From Kofleriaceae bacterium (lineage in GTDB: Bacteria; Myxococcota_A; Polyangia; Haliangiales; Haliangiaceae): a DNA stretch of 64,000 nucleotides. Numbering within the stretch: the first letter of the stretch is position 1; each line of letters opens with the position of its first letter. Made by a program: the position numbers and the translations under genes. Under the pieces are notes generated by a model, which saw only the letters and a list, made by a program, of their open reading frames with translations, had not been told where the DNA came from and did not search any database. This document shows positions 25,921 through 33,630 of this stretch, piece by piece. The DNA is taken from the NCBI GenBank assembly GCA_024762925.1, contig JANTGM010000018.1:1-64000 (forward strand), read 5' to 3'.

Positions 25921-27207
25921 ATGAAACTTGCAACACTACTCCTCACCGCACTCCTCGCATTCACTGTCACCTCCCAAACGGCATGCACGGGCACCATCAC
26001 CGATGGCGGCTTCGCTGGCGAGAATGGTGGAGATGGTGATGACGGCCTCACTCCAGAAGAGGAAGAAGAGCAGGTTGCTCTTTGTGTTGGCGACGGTGAA
26101 GCAGGTGGCGCTTGCGAAGTGACTGCGGACTGTAATGCCCCACAAGTCTGCCTCGACAACGTTTGTGTCGGTCCCCAAGACAATGCGTACACATGCGACC
26201 CAATCGAGGGCATCGACTGCCTCGAAGCTGGTGAGACTTGTGTAAATGGTCTCTGCATCAAAGCTCCTGGTGCTTGCGAGACTCTTGACGATTGCCCACT
26301 CGGATTCACTTGCGACGCTGGCAACTGTACGCCAAGTCGCGATGGAGAGAGCTGCTCGGATCCCGGTCCTGGCCCTGCCCTTGCCGGTACCTACGAGACT
26401 GATAGCATCCTTCACCTTCGCGATGGTCTTCCAGGAGTTGTTGATGGCATCCTCGATGTAACGGAGGACGCTCGAGACATCATCAACGGTCAAGTCGACC
26501 TTGGCCTCCCAGGAGCCATCGAATTCATCATCGGTGGAATCGTCTCTGGCATCATTCGCCAGTACGTTCCCGGCTACGCAATCGACATCATCAACAACCT
26601 CGCTACGGTTAGCGACATGCTTGACACGATGCGAGTTGAAGGAACGCTCATCCTCGACGGTGAGGCATGTGACGGAAACTACCGCGCTAGCCACACTTGG
26701 GACTTTGTAACGGTGAACCTGAACGGCCGCGAACTTCGCACCGCTCCTGCAGACCTTCCTGGAGTTGAGAACGACATTGCTGAAGAGTTTGGAGCTCGTT
26801 ACCACTGTGGAGACCTTCTTCTCGACAAGCACCGCATCCAAAACACCATGTCTACCTTGGTTCGTTGGATTCTTGACACTGGCATCGAAGCCACCACGGG
26901 TCATCCAAATGTTGAGAGTGCACTTGGAAGCATCGTTAACTGTGATGCTGTTGCAAACGCAGTCGCAAATGCCTGCACCTTCTGTGGCGCTGCATACGGC
27001 CCAGCTCGAGGCGCTTGCGAAGCAGCTGTTCAGGTCGGAGTTCAGAAAATCTCTGAGAAAATCGACGAGGCAGCAGTCAAGATGTCTCTCATCAAGCTCC
27101 AAGCAGTCATTCCTGTCGGCAGCGATGGAAGCCTCGAGGATGGTGTCTGGTACGGCTCCCTCGTCGGCGGTGACTTCCTCGGTGAGCTTGAGGCCGACCG
27201 CCGATAA
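25921..27207 (+). CDS. Secreted lipoprotein with Cys-rich N-terminal module
   Basis: 428 residues. Signal peptide MKLATLLLTALLAFTVTSQTAC with lipobox, then an acidic Gly/Asp/Glu linker. Residues about 50-145 carry three copies of a C-x-x-x-x-x-C-x-x-x-x-x-C-x-x-x-x-C disulfide module (CEVTADCNAPQVCLDNVC and similar) common in myxobacterial surface proteins. The C-terminal 280 residues are amphipathic (repeated DIINNL, GGIVSGIIRQY) with two further Cys pairs; no known domain was recognised. TAA stop, followed by a good terminator at 27229-27263. Codon usage is regular, dominated by preferred C-ending codons, so moderate to high expression is possible. Confidence 0.82.
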   Translation: MKLATLLLTALLAFTVTSQTACTGTITDGGFAGENGGDGDDGLTPEEEEEQVALCVGDGEAGGACEVTADCNAPQVCLDNVCVGPQDNAYTCDPIEGIDCLEAGETCVNGLCIKAPGACETLDDCPLGFTCDAGNCTPSRDGESCSDPGPGPALAGTYETDSILHLRDGLPGVVDGILDVTEDARDIINGQVDLGLPGAIEFIIGGIVSGIIRQYVPGYAIDIINNLATVSDMLDTMRVEGTLILDGEACDGNYRASHTWDFVTVNLNGRELRTAPADLPGVENDIAEEFGARYHCGDLLLDKHRIQNTMSTLVRWILDTGIEATTGHPNVESALGSIVNCDAVANAVANACTFCGAAYGPARGACEAAVQVGVQKISEKIDEAAVKMSLIKLQAVIPVGSDGSLEDGVWYGSLVGGDFLGELEADRR

Positions 27208-27228
27208 GTCTCAAGTCCACAGCCTCTT

Positions 27229-27263
27229 CGCCCCCGCTTGGTACTCGGGGGCGTTGCTGTTTT
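27229..27263 (+). terminator. Rho-independent terminator
   Basis: Perfect 8-bp stem CGCCCCCG (27229-27236) and CGGGGGCG (27246-27253) with a nine-base loop, followed by TTGCTGTTTTC. It lies 21 bases after the TAA of the preceding lipoprotein gene. Confidence 0.8.
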
Positions 27264-27385
27264 CGGCGGTGTGGCTGCGGAAGCAACTCTGCTTCGGTCT
27301 TGGCTGGGCCTCTCTCTACCTATCAAGAGCTGTCAGCGGCTCGCTTGTGCCAGATACACGGCCTCGGCTGGGTATGACGCGCCTT

Positions 27386-28096
27386 CTAGAACGAGGTCTC
27401 AATGCCAGCGCCTATGGTCATAAACACGTCTTGGGAGTCGTCGTCGTGAACTTGAACCCATGTGATGCCGATGAGAAGTGATGTGGTGTTTAGGGGGACT
27501 TTGACTCCTGCGCCAATTGTGAGCCCAAGGGTTTTCTCGGGGGTGTCCAGCCTTTGCACGTCATCACCAGGCTGCGTCGTATCCACTTCCTTGGGATCGA
27601 TGGGAACACTTGTGTACGCGCCAGCGCTGGCAAAAGGGATGAGATAGCGATTCTCGTAACCCACCACCGCGCCAACATCAGCGCTGGCATACATGCCGGC
27701 AGCAGGCGCATATCCGCCACCCAATCCGGCCGTGAGCGCCAAGTTCTTTGACTCGGTTGGATGCACTTTGCCGCCTAGACGTCCCATCGTGACGTTTCGA
27801 TTGGTTCCAGCAGCTGAGGCCTCGGCAACGCTGGCGTAGCTAACATCTGCGACGAGCTCGACATGGTTGCCAGTGCCTCGCCGAAATCCGGCACTGGCTG
27901 CGACGATTTCTGGGCCAAAGATCTGACTACTCGAGCTCACGTTCGCGCGGGCCACCGTCTTGCCCTCTTCCAAGACCTTGGGGCTTGTGATTGCAAAAGC
28001 GCGGGATGGAGGCGTGTAGACGTTGTGACTGCAGGCTGTGGCGAGCAAGAGTGCGGGAAGGGCAACGAGGGCGAGGACGGGGTTTCGAGTTTTCAT
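27386..28096 (-). CDS. Lipoprotein, predicted outer-membrane beta-rich protein
   Basis: 236 residues. Signal peptide MKTRNPVLALVALPALLLATAC with lipobox. The mature part alternates short amphipathic strands with Gly/Asn turns (LALTAGLGGGYAPAAGMYAS, VGAVVGYENRYLIPFASAGAY, TLGLTIGAGVKVPL) and ends in Phe (GAGIETSF), the pattern of a small outer-membrane barrel. The combination of lipid anchor and barrel-like strands is seen in several myxobacterial proteins. Function unknown. The gene converges on the terminator of the upstream plus-strand gene. It is followed (upstream in its own sense) by two tandem copies of the CTAG-bounded repeat. Confidence 0.75.
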   Translation of the reverse strand: MKTRNPVLALVALPALLLATACSHNVYTPPSRAFAITSPKVLEEGKTVARANVSSSSQIFGPEIVAASAGFRRGTGNHVELVADVSYASVAEASAAGTNRNVTMGRLGGKVHPTESKNLALTAGLGGGYAPAAGMYASADVGAVVGYENRYLIPFASAGAYTSVPIDPKEVDTTQPGDDVQRLDTPEKTLGLTIGAGVKVPLNTTSLLIGITWVQVHDDDSQDVFMTIGAGIETSF

Positions 28097-28271
28097 GGCT
28101 GAGTCTCCGGGGGTTCAAGGAGGAAACCCCTGAGCGAGACAAACTGAGAACCACATCTTCGGATTCTTTTCCAAAGAAGGTTCATTGCCAGCCTTTGCCA
28201 GCCATGCCAAGGCATCCTCAGTGTCTTGTTCACAATCTCAGGTTCCAGTCATCATCGCTCTGGGAAGCGAC

Positions 28272-28377
28272 CTAGCGCGCGATTCATGAATATCGAACGC
28301 GCTCACTCGTCTTCTCGCTCGTTGGAGAGACTGGCTCAGCCAGTCTTCTTCGTTGTTCCTCGGTCGCTTGTCCCTAG
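28272..28377. repeat. CTAG-bounded dispersed repeat, short (106-bp) copy
   Basis: Starts CTAGCGCGCGATTCATG and ends CGCTTGTCCCTAG; exactly the same length as the short copy at 9128-9233. The internal hairpin GACTGGC/GCCAGTC is kept. Its final CTAG (28374-28377) is shared with the first CTAG of the long copy that follows directly, so the two form a tandem pair. Confidence 0.9.
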
Positions 28378-28556
28378 TGCGCGATTCATGAATATCGAAC
28401 GCGCTCACTCGTCTTCTCGCCCGCTGGACAGACCGGCTCAGCCAGTTTTCTTCGTTGTTCATCGGTCGCTTGCCCCAGCAAACTCCTTCTTCCCGCCTCG
28501 CCAGAAAACGAGCTGACTTCGCGATCACGAATCAATGTCCATCGATCGCGCACTAG
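28374..28556. repeat. CTAG-bounded dispersed repeat, long (183-bp) copy, MITE-like
   Basis: A 183-bp element with terminal inverted repeats of about 25 bp (20 of 25 positions match), both ends starting CTAGTGCGCGAT. It is about 93% identical to the inverted copy at 36295-36477. The central hairpin has one mismatch here. The right-end CTAG (28553-28556) contains the stop codon of the minus-strand DTW gene. There is no transposase and no believable ORF, so it is a non-autonomous element. Confidence 0.9.
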
Positions 28557-29209
28557 GTCGGTTTGTGTCGCCGAACCTTGTCTGGAACTCCGCCGTAGAC
28601 GTCATCGCGCCCAATCTGGCCACGACTGTATAACGTGCGGTCCACCATGCGCCGGAAAACGTCTGAGAGCTGTGCTTCAACGTGCTCCCCCTCGAGAATC
28701 GCGAACGCTCGCGCAATGGCCTCCAAGGTTGCGAGGCCACCGTCTTTCGGCTCGGAACGCAGACGGTAGGTTGTCTCATCGCCTGGTGGGAGACTTACTC
28801 GTGGCAAATCGGCAATCCACGCAATGCGCTTGGTCATCTTTGCCGCCTGACGCCAAGTCCCATCGGGAACCACGAGGCGAACCGGCCCATTCGCCAGATG
28901 CTCCCTCGCGAGCGGCTCAGCCTCATCACTTGGATAGAGTAAGAGGCCACCAGAAATACTCGTATCTCCATTCCCAAGCCAAGGAGCTTCGGCGGGCTCC
29001 CCCTTTCGACCGTGAACAAGCACTTCGCTTCCCCTCAAGCATCGTGCTGCTAGCTGCCCTGTGTTCGTAGGCTTGCGTGCCTCGTCGCGATGCATCACAA
29101 GGCAAAGGCGACTTGCCGTTTCAATCCGTGGGATGTGCTCACAGATGCAGAGGCTTTGATGTAGGGCGCAACTCTCGCATCGAAACGCCGCATTGTCTCG
29201 ACGACTCAC
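28553..29209 (-). CDS. tapT: DTW-domain tRNA-uridine aminocarboxypropyltransferase
   Basis: 218 residues. The N-terminus has the Cys cluster CESCALHQSLCIC (Cys 11, 14, 21, 23). The family's DTW core reads VVPDGTWRQAAKM (D-G-T-W), followed by YRLRSEPKDGGLATLEAIA, which matches TapT/YfiP-type enzymes that attach the aminocarboxypropyl group of S-adenosylmethionine to uridine in tRNA (acp3U). The GTG start at 29209 directly abuts the TAG of the ABC transporter gene with zero bases between, so they form an operon. The stop codon is supplied by the right end of the adjoining repeat element (CTAG 28553-28556). Confidence 0.88.
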   Translation of the reverse strand: MSRRDNAAFRCESCALHQSLCICEHIPRIETASRLCLVMHRDEARKPTNTGQLAARCLRGSEVLVHGRKGEPAEAPWLGNGDTSISGGLLLYPSDEAEPLAREHLANGPVRLVVPDGTWRQAAKMTKRIAWIADLPRVSLPPGDETTYRLRSEPKDGGLATLEAIARAFAILEGEHVEAQLSDVFRRMVDRTLYSRGQIGRDDVYGGVPDKVRRHKPT

Positions 29210-30988
29210 CTAGGCGGCCTCGATGAGTTGGTGCTCGACAAGGCGGCGATAGGTCTCGCTGCTCGTCATCAGCTCGTGGTGGCTGCCTTGCGCCGAGATC
29301 TCACCATTTTCAACCACGCAGATTCGATCGGCATCCCGCACGGTGCTCAGGCGATGCGCAATCACGAGCGTTGTACGGCCCTTCATGAGCTTGGAGAGGG
29401 CCTGTTGGACTGCCGCTTCGCTCTCGGAGTCTAAGTTGCTTGTGGCCTCATCGAGAATGAGCACTCGAGGATCCGCCACAATCGCGCGCGCGATGGCAAT
29501 GCGTTGCTTCTGGCCGCCACTGAGCTTCACGCCCCGTTCGCCAACCAACGTATCGTAGCCCTCTGGGAACCCTCGAATAAACGCATCGGCATTGGCATCT
29601 TTGGCGGCCTTCTCGACAAGCTCGGCGCTGAGCTCCGGGTTGGAATACGCGATGTTGTCGCGAATGCTCCCTGAGAAGAGTACTGGTTCTTGTGCAACCA
29701 CCGCGATGGCAGCGCGCAACTCACGGAGGCGAAGCTTTCGAACGTCCACGCCTTCAAGAGTCACTGCCCCCTCCTGCGCATCATAGAAGCGCGGCAAGAG
29801 GGAAGCGATCGTTGTCTTGCCCGCACCGGAAGGCCCCACCAGCGCCACGACTTGACCGGCATCGAGAACAATATCAACCCCCCGGAGCACAGGATCGTCT
29901 GGACGCGAGGCATAGTGAAACGAGACATCACGAAAGTGCACAGCGCCCTGCCCATCGGGCAAATCTACGGGTTCTTCTGAGTCGCGAATTTCCGGAACTT
30001 GGTCTACGACATCGTAGAGCCGCTCGGTGGCGCCCGCCGCTCGACTGAGAGAACCGTAGAGGCTGGCGATGGTGGCAAACGCCGTGGCGACCATGCCAGT
30101 GTAGATGAGAAAGGCCGTGAGTTCACCTGCAGTGAGAGTGCCCGCAATAACGGAGCGTCCACCAATCGTGAGGATGACGGCCAGGGCAGCGTAGGTGAGC
30201 ACCGAAACCGCTGACATAAACGATGCCCGCCACTTCACCAAACGCAAGCCCGACTCAAACGCAAGCTCTACATCGTCGCGATACGCTTTGGCTTCGTCGC
30301 GCTCCCGTCCAAAGGCCTGCACCGTGTCAATGGCGGCAATGGCTTCTTGGACACGCCCCGAAGCTTCGGCCAAGCGATCTTGCACAGCCTTCGAACGCTT
30401 GCGCAATTTTCCACCAAAGAAGACAGCAGCGACAGTGAATGGTGGAATGATCGCCAACATCACCATGGTGAGTTTCCAGTCGACGACAAGCAAGAGAGTG
30501 ACACCACCCACAAGCTGCACAACGTTGCGTACAGCCATGCTCAGTTGTGAACCGATGACTTCTTCGATGACGGCGACATCCGCAGCCAGTCGCCCAACAA
30601 GCTCTCCACTGCGCCGGTCGTGAAACCATGAAACCGGCAGAAGCATGATTCGGTCAAAGACCAAGCTGCGCAGATCTGCCACCGCTCGGATGCCTAGCCA
30701 ACTCATGATGTAGTGGCGAAACCACACGAAGACTGCATGCATCGCGAAGATGATGAAGAGGTAGGTGAGCACGTTGTTAAACGCGTCAGTGTCACCCTTC
30801 TTCATGCCGAGGTCGATGGCGTAGCGAGCAACCTGCGGATAGGCAAGCGAGACGATCGAGCCGAGCAGCAAGAAGACCGAGGCCAGATAAAAGCGCGCCC
30901 GATAGGGCCTCACAAGACGCACAAGTCGCAACAAGACCGAGAGCTGGCGCCCCCCTCGTTTCTCGGTCGTGCTGTCACTGTCCGCCAT
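29210..30988 (-). CDS. ABC exporter, fused permease and ATPase (MsbA/BmrA type)
   Basis: 592 residues. The N-terminal 330 residues hold the six-helix type IV exporter domain; the C-terminal part is the ATPase with Walker A GPSGAGKTT, Q-loop VAQEPVLFSG, signature LSGGQKQR, Walker B VLILDEAT and the H-loop VIAHRLSTV. As a half transporter it should work as a homodimer in the inner membrane. Closest in style to lipid or drug exporters; the substrate cannot be told from sequence. ATG start at 30988. It is the first gene of a two-gene operon with the DTW gene. Confidence 0.93.
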   Translation of the reverse strand: MADSDSTTEKRGGRQLSVLLRLVRLVRPYRARFYLASVFLLLGSIVSLAYPQVARYAIDLGMKKGDTDAFNNVLTYLFIIFAMHAVFVWFRHYIMSWLGIRAVADLRSLVFDRIMLLPVSWFHDRRSGELVGRLAADVAVIEEVIGSQLSMAVRNVVQLVGGVTLLLVVDWKLTMVMLAIIPPFTVAAVFFGGKLRKRSKAVQDRLAEASGRVQEAIAAIDTVQAFGRERDEAKAYRDDVELAFESGLRLVKWRASFMSAVSVLTYAALAVILTIGGRSVIAGTLTAGELTAFLIYTGMVATAFATIASLYGSLSRAAGATERLYDVVDQVPEIRDSEEPVDLPDGQGAVHFRDVSFHYASRPDDPVLRGVDIVLDAGQVVALVGPSGAGKTTIASLLPRFYDAQEGAVTLEGVDVRKLRLRELRAAIAVVAQEPVLFSGSIRDNIAYSNPELSAELVEKAAKDANADAFIRGFPEGYDTLVGERGVKLSGGQKQRIAIARAIVADPRVLILDEATSNLDSESEAAVQQALSKLMKGRTTLVIAHRLSTVRDADRICVVENGEISAQGSHHELMTSSETYRRLVEHQLIEAA

Positions 30989-31102
30989 GGTTTTGCCAGC
31001 ATACTGGCAGCCTCCGCGTTCGCCACCATCGATTGCACACTATGCGCCTCCTGAACGCCCGCAATCGGCAAGCAAACGTGCTGTTCGTGGTACTTCTTGC
31101 TC

Positions 31103-31963
31103 ATGAGTACCGTCCTAGACGAGCTAGTCAATCTCCTTGCCCTCGAAAAACTGGAGCACAATCTGTTCCGGGGGCAGAGCCAGGATTTGGGGTGGGGCTT
31201 GGTCTTCGGTGGCCAAGTTCTCGGCCAAGCGCTGAGTGCGGCTGTGCAGACGGTGCCAAGCGACCGCGCGGTGCACTCCCTACACGCCTACTTTTTGCGG
31301 CCTGGTATTGCGAGCAAGTCCATCATCTACGATGTAGACCGAATCCGCGATGGTAAGAGTTTTACGACTCGCCGAGTGGTTGCGATTCAAGACGGTCGAC
31401 CTATCTTCAATCTCAGCGCGTCGTTTCAACTCAAAGAAGAGGGCTTCGAACACCAGTTCGCAATGCCCGAGGCGAAAGGTCCCGACGGCCTCAAGAACGA
31501 AGTGCAGCGCTGGGCGGAGAAGCTCGACAGCATCCCAGAAAAATACCGACCAGTGGTTTTGGCCGAACGCCCCATCGAGATTCGCGCTGTCGACCCAGTC
31601 GATTCACTGGTGCCCGAAGCCAAGCCCGCTGAACACAAGCTGTGGGTGCGCGCCGATGGCCGCCTGCCCGATGAGCACGCGCTCCATTGCTACTTGCTCG
31701 CCTACTGCTCCGACTTCAGCTTCATGACAACCGCGATGCGCCCCCACCGCGCGACCTGGCTCGATCGCAAAATGCAGGTGGCGAGCATTGATCACGCCAT
31801 GTGGTTCCACCGTCCCTTCCGCATGGACGACTGGCTCTTGCACTCAATTGATAGCCCATCGGCAAGCAATGCCCGAGGGCTTGTACGCGGCTCGATTTTT
31901 ACGCGCGATGGAACTCTCGTCGCATCCACGGCGCAAGAAGGGTTGATTCGAAAGCGCGGCTAG
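31103..31963 (+). CDS. tesB: Acyl-CoA thioesterase II
   Basis: 286 residues with the double hot-dog fold of TesB: NLFRGQSQDLGWGLVFGGQV near the N-terminus, VHSLHAYFLRPG, and in the second half SIDHAMWFHRPF, then SASNARGLVRGSIF and AQEGLIR, which carry the Asp, Ser/Thr and Gln of the TesB active site. It hydrolyses medium/long-chain acyl-CoA in the cytoplasm. The ATG at 31103 fits the family start (MSTVLDELVNLL); a TTG two codons upstream is possible. It converges on the FKBP gene with nine bases between. Confidence 0.93.
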   Translation: MSTVLDELVNLLALEKLEHNLFRGQSQDLGWGLVFGGQVLGQALSAAVQTVPSDRAVHSLHAYFLRPGIASKSIIYDVDRIRDGKSFTTRRVVAIQDGRPIFNLSASFQLKEEGFEHQFAMPEAKGPDGLKNEVQRWAEKLDSIPEKYRPVVLAERPIEIRAVDPVDSLVPEAKPAEHKLWVRADGRLPDEHALHCYLLAYCSDFSFMTTAMRPHRATWLDRKMQVASIDHAMWFHRPFRMDDWLLHSIDSPSASNARGLVRGSIFTRDGTLVASTAQEGLIRKRG

Positions 31964-31972
31964 TCCGCCTGC

Positions 31973-32434
31973 CTAAGGTTCTGGATAGACTTTGATGAGC
32001 TCTACATCAAAGACCAACATGCCGGCGGGGCGCCCCGATTGCCCGCGGTACGCCAAGTCCTGAGGAATCCATAGGCGAAACTCATCGCCCTCGTTCATTA
32101 GTTGTAACCCCTCGGTCCAACCTGCGATGACCTGGTCAACGCCGAAGGTTGCGGAGATTCCGCGCTGAACTGAGCTGTCGAACATCTCCCCGTCTGTGGT
32201 CCAACCTGTGTAGTGCACGTTGACGCGATCACGTGGCCCGGGTGTGAGTTCCCCTTCCCCCTCTACCAGAACGCGATACGCGAGGCCGCTGCCCGTTCGC
32301 TGGGCATCAGCGGGAGCGAATGCAACATCGTCAGGCGCCGGTATGGGTTCTAGTTCGACAGGATCTGTTGCACATGCAGCAAAGAGAACACCCGCGATGA
32401 GCGGAAGAAGGAAGGAAGGGTTCACCATCGCCAT
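31973..32434 (-). CDS. FKBP-type peptidyl-prolyl isomerase lipoprotein
   Basis: About 153 residues. The signal peptide of MAMVNPSFLLPLIAGVLFAAC ends in a lipobox; a second ATG at 32428, better spaced from AGGT, is an equally good start. The FKBP domain covers about residues 45-150: VNVHYTGWTTDGEMFDSS, FGVDQVIAGWTEGLQLM, GDEFRLWIPQDLAYR and GMLVFDVELIKV, with the aromatic active-site residues kept. It likely assists folding of exported proteins at the inner or outer membrane. The open frame extends to 32548 but lacks signal-peptide character. Confidence 0.9.
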   Translation of the reverse strand: MAMVNPSFLLPLIAGVLFAACATDPVELEPIPAPDDVAFAPADAQRTGSGLAYRVLVEGEGELTPGPRDRVNVHYTGWTTDGEMFDSSVQRGISATFGVDQVIAGWTEGLQLMNEGDEFRLWIPQDLAYRGQSGRPAGMLVFDVELIKVYPEP

Positions 32435-32506
32435 ACCTGCGGAGTACCCTGGCTTTGGCCCCACGTCCAGAGTCGATTTGCTCTGTGTGAGACTGGCCCC
32501 ACAGCC

Positions 32507-32845
32507 ATGGCTAGCAAGAAAAAGAGAAAGCCCAAACGAGTCGCCCAACTAGCGCACCGGAAGCTTGCGAACAAGGAGCGGAAGCGAACTGCCGATTTGG
32601 ATCGCCTCTTTGCACTTGGACCGGGTGGAAGCCCACAGAGCCCCATTCCGGTTCCAACTCCGGTGCTCATTCAGTCTAGCGCCGAGGCCATGCCATGCCC
32701 GCTCTGTGCAGGCCGCCTGCGCATGCACGATGACGAGATTGACAGAACCACCGAAGCTTTGCTGCGCATCGCTCACTGCAAGTGTGACGGCTGTGGCGTA
32801 CCGCGAAAAATGTGGTTCCGCATTCAGCCTCACGTAGCAAACTGA
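32507..32845 (+). CDS. Small zinc-ribbon protein
   Basis: 112 residues. A Lys/Arg-rich N-terminus (MASKKKRKPKRVAQLAHRK) is followed by a Pro-rich linker and a C-terminal zinc-ribbon with four Cys: MPCPLCAGRL, then CKCDGCGVPRKMWFRI. It may bind nucleic acid through the basic tail; this is inference. Divergent from the FKBP gene with 72 bases between; the next gene (YheU-like) starts 40 bases downstream, so the two are probably co-transcribed. Confidence 0.75.
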   Translation: MASKKKRKPKRVAQLAHRKLANKERKRTADLDRLFALGPGGSPQSPIPVPTPVLIQSSAEAMPCPLCAGRLRMHDDEIDRTTEALLRIAHCKCDGCGVPRKMWFRIQPHVAN

Positions 32846-32885
32846 GAGATTTGCCGAGCTCCCCTTGCTAGGGTGCACGCATCGA

Positions 32886-33110
32886 ATGTCCGCTGTAGAA
32901 ATTCCCATAGACCGCTTGGAGCCGCAGACCCTCCGCCGCTTGCTCGAGGAATACGTATCTCGCGAAGGCACGGACTACGGCGAACAGACGTACGACTTGG
33001 ATCAGAAGATTTCGCATGTGATGAGGCAGATCGAGGCTGGGCAAGCGCTCATCGTCTTCGATCCGGAGACGGAATCCTGCAACATCGTGATGAGAGAGCA
33101 GCTTCGATAG
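32886..33110 (+). CDS. yheU: YheU family (UPF0270) protein
   Basis: 74 residues from the ATG at 32886. It matches the short UPF0270/YheU family along its length: IPIDRLEPQTLRRLLEEY, VSREGTDYGEQTYDLDQK, and VMRQIEAGQALIVFDPE. The invariant REGTDYG is present. Function unknown; cytoplasmic. An upstream in-frame extension to 32865 is unlikely to be used. Confidence 0.88.
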   Translation: MSAVEIPIDRLEPQTLRRLLEEYVSREGTDYGEQTYDLDQKISHVMRQIEAGQALIVFDPETESCNIVMREQLR

Positions 33111-33630
33111 TGGGAGCGCATCAAAGATGGATTCTACTGTGCGCGATCCATTCGCCGCACCGAAGATGCTCATCCGTGCCCCTGAGTCTTGGTGCAATTC
33201 GTAGAGCAGTTTGCTCGCAACGAGCCTATGCCCTGGCGAAGCCCAACGCTGGCAGGTGGGAGTCGAAATCGCCCCAGGGCAATCCAATTCCTCGGTGCCG
33301 AAACAACGTGTTTCCTAGCCTGAAATCGGACGGAGATCTACGCTCAGGAACAAGTGCAAAGAATACGTGTTTCGCCAGCTCCCTCTGCGCAGCAGAAGCC
33401 GCCTGCGAAGCGTTGGTGATGGAAATACTATTGGATGATCTACCAGTGTCCCGAAAGTGCGCAAACTCTTCGTTAGGCGGCGTTTGGGACGGTACGCGCA
33501 TGTTCCCGGCTTTGTTGGAAGGCGGATCGCGACATCAAACCACATGCCTCTAAGAGCGTCACAAGGATGTTGACCAAGCACCACCAAAGTGACTCACTAG
33601 GGCCCTACCGTAACCGCGAAAGCACAGGCC
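33111..33630. other. Intergenic region with no recognised gene
   Basis: 520 bases between yheU and the next lipoprotein gene. Several open frames cross it on both strands, but none has a family resemblance, good start or coding-like composition. It contains a CTAG at 33597-33600 and a GTTAGGC at 33472-33478 that resembles an integron core site by chance. It could hold an undetected small RNA or a decayed gene. Confidence 0.5.

Noticed and set aside
25936-27102. Long minus-strand frame of 388 codons opposite the lipoprotein at 25921-27207
   Set aside because: Antisense shadow; the plus strand has a clear signal peptide, disulfide modules and a terminator at its end.
28238-28528. Open frame across the tandem repeat copies (minus strand, about 96 codons) with a duplicated peptide
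   Set aside because: It exists only because the two repeat copies keep the same frame; composition is Arg/Ser-rich and unlike neighbouring proteins, and the frame is not kept as a gene in the other copies.
33472-33478. GTTAGGC resembling an integron attC core site
   Set aside because: No partner core site, no attC-like stem within 150 bases and no integrase or cassette-like genes; a 7-base match is expected by chance.
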